Shown piece after piece: positions 26,547 through 34,484 of a stretch of DNA of 64,000 nucleotides. The stretch's first letter is position 1, and every line of letters starts with the position of its first letter. A model generated the notes under the pieces. That model was not told the origin of the DNA, did not search any database, and saw only the letters and a program-made list of their open reading frames with translations. Where the stretch lies: assembly GCF_000025705.1 (NCBI RefSeq), contig NC_013959.1:291001-355000 (forward strand), given 5' to 3'. The position numbers and the translations under genes are program-made. Source of the stretch: Sideroxydans lithotrophicus ES-1 (GTDB taxonomy: Bacteria; Pseudomonadota; Gammaproteobacteria; Burkholderiales; Gallionellaceae).

Positions 26547-27722
26547 ATGCCCATTTGCCGGGTTCTTTCATTGTTCGAGCGGGTTCGGCGCATGTTCTTC
26601 GGACAGCCTGCCGCTGCACGGCCCAGGCGCATCCTGATCGTATTGCTTTCCGAGATGGGCAGCCTGGTGCTGGCGCAACCGATGTTCGCCGATCTGCGCA
26701 AGCGTTATCCCGATGCCTCATTGCATATCCTGATGTTCGCCAAGAATCGCGAGGTGCTCGACCTGCTGGGCGTGATGCCGCCGGAGAACGTCATCACCAT
26801 CCGCGACAAGTCGCTGGGCGGTTTCATTGCGGACTGCTTCGGCGCACTGCTGGCGATGCGCCGTATCGGTTTCGATGTCGTGATCGACTGCGAACTGTTC
26901 TCGCGCGTGAGCAGCATCTTCTCCTATCTGTCCGGCGCACCCCTTCACGTCGGTTTCCATCCGCATACGCAGGAAGGGTTGTATCGCGGTTCGTTCATCA
27001 ATCGTCCGGTCCTCTACAACCCCTACCGGCATCTGTCGCAGCAGTTCCTGACCATGGTCGCGGCCATCGGATCGGACACGCATCCAAAAGCCAAGGCACA
27101 GGCTGCGGAACTGTCTGCGCCGCCGCTGCTGCAGTTCGCCGATGGCGAGTTGCAGCAGGTCGAAACGGTCCTGCATGAGGATTTTCCGGTGCTGCCGGGC
27201 AAGAAGCTGGTGCTGGTCTATCCGGGCGGCGGCATCCTGCCGATCCGCGCGTGGCCCGCGGAGAACTACAAACGCTTGTGTACCGAACTGCTGAACGACG
27301 GTTACGTGGTGGCGGTGATCGGGCTCAAGGAAGACAAGCCGCTGGCGCAGGAGGTGGTGGCTGCATGCAACCATGCCAACTGCATAGACCTGACCGGATA
27401 CACCAGGTCGGTGCGCCATCTGCTGGCCATCTTCCATCGCGCGTCGCTGCTGGTGACCAACGATGGCGGTCCCGGCCAGTTCGCCGCGCTGACGCCGCTG
27501 CAGACGCTGGTGTTCTTCGGCCCGGAGACGCCGGCGCTGTACAGCCCGCTGGCGCCCAACATCCATTGCCTCTATGCAGGTCTCTCATGCTCGCCTTGCC
27601 TGACTGCCTACAACCACCGCAAGTCGCCCTGTGACGGCGACAACCAGTGCCTGAAACAGATCGGCATCGAACAGGTGTTGCTGCAGGCGCGTGGATTGCT
27701 GCAAGCGGAAGGGCGCGCATGA
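26547..27722 (+). CDS. Glycosyltransferase family 9 (heptosyltransferase-like) protein
   Basis: About 391 residues from the ATG at 26547; a TTG at 26505 and an ATG at 26592 are alternatives. The Rossmann halves show RRILIVLLSEMGSLVLAQPMFADLR at the start and, in the C-terminal half, VLVYPGGGILPIRAWPAENY and LLVTNDGGPGQFAAL, the GT9 pattern of ADP-heptose:LPS heptosyltransferases. A C-terminal run of cysteines (LSCSPCLTAY, SPCDGDNQCL) is also usual for the family. The acceptor is unknown. It opens a plus-strand run of surface-glycan-type genes. Confidence 0.8.
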   Translation: MPICRVLSLFERVRRMFFGQPAAARPRRILIVLLSEMGSLVLAQPMFADLRKRYPDASLHILMFAKNREVLDLLGVMPPENVITIRDKSLGGFIADCFGALLAMRRIGFDVVIDCELFSRVSSIFSYLSGAPLHVGFHPHTQEGLYRGSFINRPVLYNPYRHLSQQFLTMVAAIGSDTHPKAKAQAAELSAPPLLQFADGELQQVETVLHEDFPVLPGKKLVLVYPGGGILPIRAWPAENYKRLCTELLNDGYVVAVIGLKEDKPLAQEVVAACNHANCIDLTGYTRSVRHLLAIFHRASLLVTNDGGPGQFAALTPLQTLVFFGPETPALYSPLAPNIHCLYAGLSCSPCLTAYNHRKSPCDGDNQCLKQIGIEQVLLQARGLLQAEGRA

Positions 27723-28213
27723 GCACGTTGCTGAATCTGCACCTGTCGCTGGCTTCATTGTTCCGCCGGATATTTTCCCGGCGTTTCCTGAAATTCGGCA
27801 CGGTGGGCGCATCGGGTACGGTGGTCAATCTCGGTATCCTGTATCTGGGGCAGGAACATCTGTTTCGCGACATACAGCCGACCCAGCTCAAGCTCAACCT
27901 GTCGCTGGCGCTGGCCATCTTCCTGGCCACAGTGAACAATTTCTTCTGGAACCGCTTGTGGACCTGGGCTGACCGCAAGGAGCACCACCACAAACCTTGG
28001 CTCGCGCAGTTCTGGCAATACACGCTGGCGTGCTGGCTGAGCATCGCCCTGCAGATCGTGTTCACCAATCTGCTGGCGCCGCATTTCTTCTACCAGATCG
28101 CCAATCTCATCGCCATCGGGCTGACCAGTGTGCTGAATTTCGTGCTCAACGACATCTGGACGTTCGGTCGCCTGAAACTGATCCGGCACGCCGAGCCGCC
28201 GCGCGGCGATTGA
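27719..28213 (+). CDS. GtrA family membrane protein
   Basis: 164 residues with four transmembrane helices. FLKFGTVGASGTVVNLGILYL at the N-terminus and ATVNNFFWNRLWTW in the middle are typical GtrA-like segments. GtrA proteins are proposed flippases for polyprenyl-linked sugars used in O-antigen or teichoic-acid glucosylation. The ATG overlaps the stop of the GT9 gene (ATGA), so they are coupled. Confidence 0.82.
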   Translation: MSTLLNLHLSLASLFRRIFSRRFLKFGTVGASGTVVNLGILYLGQEHLFRDIQPTQLKLNLSLALAIFLATVNNFFWNRLWTWADRKEHHHKPWLAQFWQYTLACWLSIALQIVFTNLLAPHFFYQIANLIAIGLTSVLNFVLNDIWTFGRLKLIRHAEPPRGD

Positions 28214-28215
28214 CC

Positions 28216-29925
28216 ATGTTCAGGCGGCTGGGTGGTGCAGGTCTGCTGTGGAACGTCCTGGCGATATCGCTCGCCGTATTCACTTATTTCTATGGCCTCG
28301 ACAGCCAGCAGATCCCCAAGAACGGCGACGAATATCCATACGAGCACATCACACGGCTGACCGCGGCGAGCGGACAGCTGTTGCCGTTGCAGTCCGAACT
28401 CGATGGCATGCGCAACACCAAACCGCCGCTGCTGTTCTGGCAGGGCATCGCTTCGACGCACTGGGGGCAGGACTGGGACCTGTGGCACCTGCGCTACCCC
28501 AGCGTGATCTATACGCTGCTCACTGCACTACTGGTTTTTCTGCTGGCCCGGAAACTGTCGGGGCAATTGCAGAGCGGCTTCATCGCAGCACTGACATTCC
28601 TCGCCTTCTTCAGCACCTACCGGTTCGGCAGGCCGTTCCTGGTCAATCCGCCCGAGGTGTTCTGGTTGTTCCTGCCGTTCTTCACGCTGCTGTATTGGCG
28701 GCCGGCCGGTTTCGGATCCAGGCTGATCGTTCCGTTGTTGCTGGGCATCGAGATCGGTATCGGATTGTTGTATAAGTCCTTCGCTTTGCTGGCGCCGATC
28801 GGTCTGGCACTGGCCTGGTGGTATCTGCACCAGCGCCGTTACCAATGGCGCGAGTTTCTGGTCAAGGATGCCGCCAAACCGGTATTGGCGGGCGTCGTGG
28901 CGCTCTCGCTGTTTGCACTGTGGTTCGTGGTCGATCCCGATCCGCAGTCGGTATGGCGCGAATTCGTGATCGGCGAGAACGCGGGCAAGTTCGAGGCGCA
29001 CAGCGGCAGTTACCTGTCGCAATTGCTGTGGGGCGGAAGCAGCATCTGGGCGCTGCTGCTTGGATACCCGATGGATGCGGGGCTGCTGGCATTCCCGGTG
29101 GCGGCGCTGTTCTTTGTGGCATACCGGCAGCGCCACCGGCTCGGCGACGACGAGAAGCTGCTGTGGATATGGATGGCCGTGCTGTTCATGGTGTTCGCCG
29201 TCCCCAGCCAGCGTTCCGCGCGTTACCTGCTGGAGGCGATGCCGGGTGTCGCGGTGCTGTGCGCGTTGAACTGGCAGCGCATCCCGCGCTGGGTATTCAT
29301 GTTCACGCTGGTCGCTGCCGGCGCGGTGCTCATGCTGCTGGCGTTCCTTGCCATGAGTCTGCAGCGCGAGATCGCCGGGATGTATGCCTGGGGCTACTGG
29401 CTGTTGCTGGCTGTGTCCCTGTTGCTGGTTCTGATCGCCCTGTTCGTTCCCGGATTCACGCGCAACGCAACCAACGTGGTGGCGCTGCTCACCCTGCTTT
29501 CCCTGGCCGCTTTCCTGCGGCCGTTCGATGGTGCATTGGGTAACTATAGCGAGACAGCCCGGCAGTTTGTGCAGCACAAGGATGTGTGGGTGCCGTGCAA
29601 CTTCCGCGCGCATGACGAAGGGGATCGATTCATGCTTCCAAGCGCGCGCGTGCATGGTTATGATGAGCGCTGGAATCTGAAACCCGCCGAGCTGGCCGCG
29701 CGCTACCGCTGGTTCACGCTGCAACTGCCGCTCGCAGCAGAAGGCTGCGCGGGCTGCCGGGTGATAGGACAAAGACTTGAGATACGCGGACGGCAAAGTT
29801 CGCAGGAACTGCAAGCGATGCTCAAGGGGGATGTGTTGCAATATCTATTCGTGAAAGAACTGCTGGTGGAATCGTCAAATGTGGATCCGGCTCTGCAAGC
29901 CACGAACAAGGAAGGGTGTCGTTGA
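28216..29925 (+). CDS. GT39/ArnT-like polyprenyl-sugar glycosyltransferase
   Basis: 569 residues. About eleven transmembrane helices followed by a soluble tail (from about residue 440). The first periplasmic loop carries the acidic pair in PKNGDEYPYEH, and a later NTKPPLLFW matches the KPPL motif of ArnT-type GT-C enzymes. These transfer a sugar from undecaprenyl or dolichyl phosphate to lipid A or protein on the periplasmic side. It starts three bases after gtrA, consistent with a flippase/transferase pair. Substrate unknown. Confidence 0.8.
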   Translation: MFRRLGGAGLLWNVLAISLAVFTYFYGLDSQQIPKNGDEYPYEHITRLTAASGQLLPLQSELDGMRNTKPPLLFWQGIASTHWGQDWDLWHLRYPSVIYTLLTALLVFLLARKLSGQLQSGFIAALTFLAFFSTYRFGRPFLVNPPEVFWLFLPFFTLLYWRPAGFGSRLIVPLLLGIEIGIGLLYKSFALLAPIGLALAWWYLHQRRYQWREFLVKDAAKPVLAGVVALSLFALWFVVDPDPQSVWREFVIGENAGKFEAHSGSYLSQLLWGGSSIWALLLGYPMDAGLLAFPVAALFFVAYRQRHRLGDDEKLLWIWMAVLFMVFAVPSQRSARYLLEAMPGVAVLCALNWQRIPRWVFMFTLVAAGAVLMLLAFLAMSLQREIAGMYAWGYWLLLAVSLLLVLIALFVPGFTRNATNVVALLTLLSLAAFLRPFDGALGNYSETARQFVQHKDVWVPCNFRAHDEGDRFMLPSARVHGYDERWNLKPAELAARYRWFTLQLPLAAEGCAGCRVIGQRLEIRGRQSSQELQAMLKGDVLQYLFVKELLVESSNVDPALQATNKEGCR

Positions 29926-31325
29926 TGCTGGATCTTAAGCGCGCCGTTTCGCTTGGTATCGTGTTGCTGGCTTTCGGTTTCGGCTTGCACAAGGCATGGC
30001 AACGGCCCGAACCGGCCTTCGGATTCAGGCTGCCGGTCATCGATCCTCCCGTTGCACAGCCCGTCGCGCAAAAGAAACCGCCGTTGCGCAAAAGGGGTCG
30101 GCATCGCTATCGGCGCGACGATGAACCGAATGTCGTGATCGGCCGTTTCGAAAGCCATTTCGCTTCCTCACGCCAACACGTGCAGGTGCATGCGTCTTCG
30201 CTCATCGAGCTCAAGGACGGGCGCATCCGTGCCTTCTGGTTCTCCGGCAGCCGCGAAGGCGCATCGGATGTGACCATCAATACGGCGGTGTTCGATCCGG
30301 CCAGAGATGAATGGGGCGCCGAGCAGATCGTGGCCAGCCGCTCCAGCACGCAGCGGGCCTTGCACCGCTATGTGTCCAAGTTGGGCAATCCAGTGGCGGG
30401 GCGTGCCGCGGACGGCACGCTGCGCTTGTTCTATGTGACGGTGTCGCTGGGCGGCTGGGCAGGCAGCTCGATCACCGAGATGACCTCGGCCGATGACGGC
30501 GAGACTTGGAGCGCGCCGCGCCGGCTGATCACGTCCCCGTTCATCAATATCAGCACGCTGGTGAAAGGCACGCCATTCCTGTATGCCGACGGCTCCATGG
30601 GATTGCCGGTGTATCACGAGTCTTTCAGCAAGTTCGCCGAGATACTGCACCTGGATGCGGACGGCGACGTGATGGACAAGCAACGCCTGGCAAGGGCCGG
30701 GCAAGGTACTTTGCAGCCGGTGGTGCTGGTGAAGAGTTCGAACGATGCGCTGGTGCTGACGCGCTATGCAGGCAGGGACAATCCGCATCTTGCGCGCAGC
30801 CTGACTACCGCAGACGGCGGGCGCGACTGGGGTGCGGTGGAAAAATCGCCTTTCCCCAATCCCGATGCGGCGCTTTCGGCCACGGCATTGCCGGATGGCC
30901 GCCTGCTGGCGGTGCTGAACCATCAGGAACAGGGGCGCGACAGCCTGTCACTGATGCTGTCGGCGGATGGCGGCCACAGCTGGAAGGAATTGCATCGCCT
31001 GGAAGAGATGCGCGTGTTGCGCGACAAGAAGCTGGATGAGACGCAATGCCTGCATATCGTGCGCGGGCTGCTGGTGAATTCCGAAACGCGCTTGGCCAAG
31101 GCGCCGGCTGCAACGCTGGATGAGTATGTCGATTCCGCCAAGGCCAGGGTGCGCGCGGACGGCGGCTGCAACTTCGAATTTTCCTATCCTTACCTGATCC
31201 AGGCGCGTAACGGCGATTTCCATCTTTCTTATACCTGGAACCGGGTGTTCATCAAACATGTCACCTTCGATCAGCTGTGGTTGAACCGTCTTTTGAAAAA
31301 GGGTCCCGATGCAACTCGACACTGA
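29925..31325 (+). CDS. Sialidase-like BNR/Asp-box beta-propeller protein
   Basis: 466 residues with an N-terminal signal anchor (AVSLGIVLLAFGFGL). The Asp-box repeats SADDGETWSAP, TADGGRDWG and SADGGHSWKE mark a BNR propeller of the sialidase-like superfamily, and HASSLIELKDGRIRAFWF is the usual first blade. I do not see the FRIP arginine motif of true sialidases, so hydrolase activity on sialic acid is not implied. The ATG overlaps the GT39 stop (TGATG). It is probably periplasmic. Confidence 0.72.
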   Translation: MLDLKRAVSLGIVLLAFGFGLHKAWQRPEPAFGFRLPVIDPPVAQPVAQKKPPLRKRGRHRYRRDDEPNVVIGRFESHFASSRQHVQVHASSLIELKDGRIRAFWFSGSREGASDVTINTAVFDPARDEWGAEQIVASRSSTQRALHRYVSKLGNPVAGRAADGTLRLFYVTVSLGGWAGSSITEMTSADDGETWSAPRRLITSPFINISTLVKGTPFLYADGSMGLPVYHESFSKFAEILHLDADGDVMDKQRLARAGQGTLQPVVLVKSSNDALVLTRYAGRDNPHLARSLTTADGGRDWGAVEKSPFPNPDAALSATALPDGRLLAVLNHQEQGRDSLSLMLSADGGHSWKELHRLEEMRVLRDKKLDETQCLHIVRGLLVNSETRLAKAPAATLDEYVDSAKARVRADGGCNFEFSYPYLIQARNGDFHLSYTWNRVFIKHVTFDQLWLNRLLKKGPDATRH

Positions 31326-31920
31326 TCTGACCGGACTATTCGGCATCACACTGGCCATCGTCGCGCTGTTCGTCCGCTTGCCGCAAATCAAAGCCTTGCC
31401 GCCGCTCAAGCGTGCCGGGGCGCTGCTGGCAGCGGTGATCGTGGTCTCGATCCCGTTATGGGGCGTCTCCATGGCGGGCTTCGTGCGCGGCATGACGGGC
31501 GACCTGAGCATCGCCACGCTGGTGTTGCTGGCCTTGGCCTTGGCACGTTCGTTCTTCGACCGGGCTGCACTTGAAGAGCAGAACAGGAACGCGATGCTGA
31601 GAGCCATCCTGATCGCGGCGATCCTGTTCTACCCTCTCGCACTCGGGCTAGGCATGTTCGATCCTTACCGCCTGGGTTACGGCAACCTGTGGTTCATGGT
31701 GTTGCTGCTGGGCCTGACGATATGGGCGAGCCTGCGCTACTCCACGTTGCTGGCGATCTGCATCGCGCTGGCAGTCGCGGCCTGGAGTGCCGGCTGGTAT
31801 GAATCGCACAACCTGTGGGACTATCTGCTCGATCCGTGGCTGGCGGTATATGCATTCGCAGTACCGGTGAAGCGCTGGTGGGCGCGATGGAGAGGGGCAG
31901 ATGCCAAGCTTGAAGCGTAG
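31309..31920 (+). CDS. Hypothetical multi-pass membrane protein
   Basis: 203 residues with about six hydrophobic helices. No family motif is visible. It overlaps the end of the propeller-protein gene by 17 bases and the start of the MFS gene by 20 bases, so it is part of the same transcription unit. Its length and layout would fit a small membrane partner of the propeller protein, but this rests on position only. Confidence 0.65.
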   Translation: MQLDTDLTGLFGITLAIVALFVRLPQIKALPPLKRAGALLAAVIVVSIPLWGVSMAGFVRGMTGDLSIATLVLLALALARSFFDRAALEEQNRNAMLRAILIAAILFYPLALGLGMFDPYRLGYGNLWFMVLLLGLTIWASLRYSTLLAICIALAVAAWSAGWYESHNLWDYLLDPWLAVYAFAVPVKRWWARWRGADAKLEA

Positions 31921-33166
31921 CGATTACCGGACCCTGGCATTGGCCGCTTTGGGCGGCACGCTGGAGTTCTACGATTTCATCATCTTCGTGTTCTTCGCCG
32001 GGGCGATCTCGAAACTGTTCTTCCCGCATGACATGCCGGACTGGCTGAGCCAGACGCAGACCTTCGGCATCTTCGCGGCGGGTTATCTGGCGCGTCCATT
32101 GGGCGGGATCATCATGGCCCACTTCGGCGACCTGTTCGGCCGCAAGCGCATGTTCATGCTGAGCATCCTGCTGATGGCGCTGCCGACGCTGGCGATCGGC
32201 CTGTTGCCGACCTATGCGGCGATCGGCATCTGGGCGCCGTTGTTGCTGCTGGCGTTGCGCGTGTTCCAGGGGGCGGCCATCGGCGGCGAAGTGCCGGGTG
32301 CCTGGGTGTTCGTCGCCGAACATGTGCCGCAACGCCATGTCGGTTTCGCCTGCGGCACGCTTACCGCGGGATTGACGGGTGGCATCCTGCTCGGTTCCCT
32401 GGTGGCTACTGCCGTCATCCGTTCCTACACACCTGCCGAACTGCTGGCCGACGGCTGGCGCATGCCGTTCATCCTGGGCGGCGCGTTCGGCCTGGTGTCG
32501 GTATGGTTGCGCCAGTACCTGCACGAGACGCCGGTGTTCAAGGAGATGCAGGCGCGGCAGCAACTGGCCAGCGAGTTGCCGCTGAAGACGGTGGTGCGCG
32601 CGCATCGCCCGGCAGTGGTGCTCACCATGCTGATGACCTGGCTGCTTTCCGCCGCCATCGTGGTGATGATCCTGATGACGCCGACGCTGGTGCAGAAATT
32701 GTTCGCCATACCGGCTGCGGTCGCGCTGCAGTCGAACAGCATCGCGACCCTGTTCCTGAGCATCGGCTGCATCGCGTTCGGTGCGCTGGCGGACCGCTTT
32801 GGTGCCGGACGCGTGCTGGCGGCAGGCTGCATGGCGTTGGGCGCGTCCTCGTGGCTGCTTTACAGCCAGTTGAGTGCGGCCCCGGAACATATCTATGTCC
32901 TGTATGCATTGAATGGTTTCTTCGTCGGCGTGATCGGCGTCGTTCCCAGTACGGCAGTGCGGCTGTTTCCCCCGGCCGTGCGTTTCTCCGGCCTGTCCTT
33001 TGCCTATAACGTGGCTTACGCGGTGTTCGGCGGTCTGACCCCGGTGCTGGTGAGCCTGATGCTGGGTTTCGACAGCTTTGCACCGGTGCATTATGTGGTT
33101 GCCCTCAGTGTGGTCGGCATAGGCCTGGGCGTCTATCTGCGACGGCGCGAGGTGGTTATCAGATAG
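31901..33166 (+). CDS. MFS transporter, metabolite:H+ symporter type
   Basis: 421 residues with 12 helices. GGTLEFYDFIIFVFF in helix 1 and the cytoplasmic loop GDLFGRKRMFM are typical of the ProP/KgtP-like MHS group of the major facilitator superfamily; RVFQGAAIGGEVPGAWVFVAEH is the conserved helix 4 block. Members import osmolytes or organic acids with protons. The substrate cannot be told. It overlaps the preceding membrane-protein gene. Confidence 0.83.
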   Translation: MPSLKRSDYRTLALAALGGTLEFYDFIIFVFFAGAISKLFFPHDMPDWLSQTQTFGIFAAGYLARPLGGIIMAHFGDLFGRKRMFMLSILLMALPTLAIGLLPTYAAIGIWAPLLLLALRVFQGAAIGGEVPGAWVFVAEHVPQRHVGFACGTLTAGLTGGILLGSLVATAVIRSYTPAELLADGWRMPFILGGAFGLVSVWLRQYLHETPVFKEMQARQQLASELPLKTVVRAHRPAVVLTMLMTWLLSAAIVVMILMTPTLVQKLFAIPAAVALQSNSIATLFLSIGCIAFGALADRFGAGRVLAAGCMALGASSWLLYSQLSAAPEHIYVLYALNGFFVGVIGVVPSTAVRLFPPAVRFSGLSFAYNVAYAVFGGLTPVLVSLMLGFDSFAPVHYVVALSVVGIGLGVYLRRREVVIR

Positions 33167-33250
33167 CGCGGCTTTATGCGACAATGCGCCCTCTCGATAA
33201 GAGCGCTAGCATGCGCCAGCAACAGCCCGAATAACGAATAGGAAGTGTCT

Positions 33251-34213
33251 TTGGAAAACCTCAAGCGATTGCTCGCATCGGATATGGCAGCGGTGGATGC
33301 GGTGATCCGTGCCCGTCTGCACTCGGAAGTGGCATTGGTCAATCAGGTCGGCGAATACATCATCAACAGCGGCGGCAAGCGCCTGCGCCCGGCGCTGGTG
33401 CTGCTTTCCGCGCAGGCGTTCGGCTACGGCGGCAAACACCATCACGACCTGGCGGCAGTGGTCGAGTTCATCCACACCGCGACCTTGCTGCACGACGATG
33501 TGGTGGACGAGTCCGAATTGCGCCGCGGGCGCGAGACCGCCAACGCGTTGTTCGGCAACGCGGCCAGCGTGCTGGTCGGCGATTTCCTGTATTCGCGCTC
33601 GTTCCAGATGATGGTGGATGTGGGCGAGATGCGCGTGATGCAGACCTTGGCAGACGCCACCAACGTGATCGCCGAGGGCGAGGTGCTGCAGCTGCTCAAC
33701 TGCCACGATGCGAGTGTCGACATTCCCAACTACATGCGCGTCATCCATTGCAAGACCGCCAAACTGTTCGAGGCGGCGATGCGTCTCGGCGCGATCCTCG
33801 GCAAGGCGTCCACCGCCGACGAAGAAGCGGCGGCGAAATACGGCATGCATCTCGGCACCGCGTTCCAGCTGATCGATGACGTGCTGGATTATTCCGCCGA
33901 CGAAGCCCAGACCGGCAAGCATCTGGGCGACGACCTGGCCGAGGGCAAACCTACGCTGCCGCTGATCTATGCCATGCAACACGGCACCGGCGCACAGGCT
34001 GCCGTGGTGCGCGATGCCATCGAGCAGGGTGATGTGGGCAAGTTCACGGAGGTGCTGACGGTCATCCGCGATACGGGGGCGCTGGAATTCACGCGCCAGC
34101 AGGCTTTGCGTGAGACCGAGACCGCCTGTGCCGCGATCGCGGCGATGGCCGATTCTAAATACAAGCAGTGTCTGTTAGAATTGGCACACTTTGCCGCAAC
34201 GCGGCAATTTTAG
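33251..34213 (+). CDS. ispB: Polyprenyl diphosphate synthase (octaprenyl type)
   Basis: 320 residues. The two aspartate-rich motifs are LLHDDVVDESELRRG (Asp82, 83 and 86) and LIDDVLDYSAD; GGKRLRPALVLL precedes them. The family makes the all-trans tail of ubiquinone, and the length and sequence fit the octaprenyl enzyme. I use the TTG at 33251, with GGAAG five bases ahead; a GTG six bases earlier is possible. A tRNA gene follows on the same strand. Confidence 0.88.
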   Translation: MENLKRLLASDMAAVDAVIRARLHSEVALVNQVGEYIINSGGKRLRPALVLLSAQAFGYGGKHHHDLAAVVEFIHTATLLHDDVVDESELRRGRETANALFGNAASVLVGDFLYSRSFQMMVDVGEMRVMQTLADATNVIAEGEVLQLLNCHDASVDIPNYMRVIHCKTAKLFEAAMRLGAILGKASTADEEAAAKYGMHLGTAFQLIDDVLDYSADEAQTGKHLGDDLAEGKPTLPLIYAMQHGTGAQAAVVRDAIEQGDVGKFTEVLTVIRDTGALEFTRQQALRETETACAAIAAMADSKYKQCLLELAHFAATRQF

Positions 34214-34243
34214 TTTCACCGCAGGCCATCCGGCCTGCATGAG

Positions 34244-34320
<77 letters not shown>

Positions 34321-34484
34321 ACCTAAGTTGGTCTTCGTTATCCAAAACTCCCATCCATGCGCATATCCAGGGGCATTGGTTATCCTGCAGGGATCGCTGC
34401 GAAAGTGATCGAGCCAGAACCCAAGTGTGTGCTTGCAGGCGATTGATATAAACTGGCGATGACTGATTCATTGGAGGGGAATTT

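Noticed and set aside
29925..31325. True sialidase
   Set aside because: Asp-boxes are present but no FRIP arginine motif is visible.
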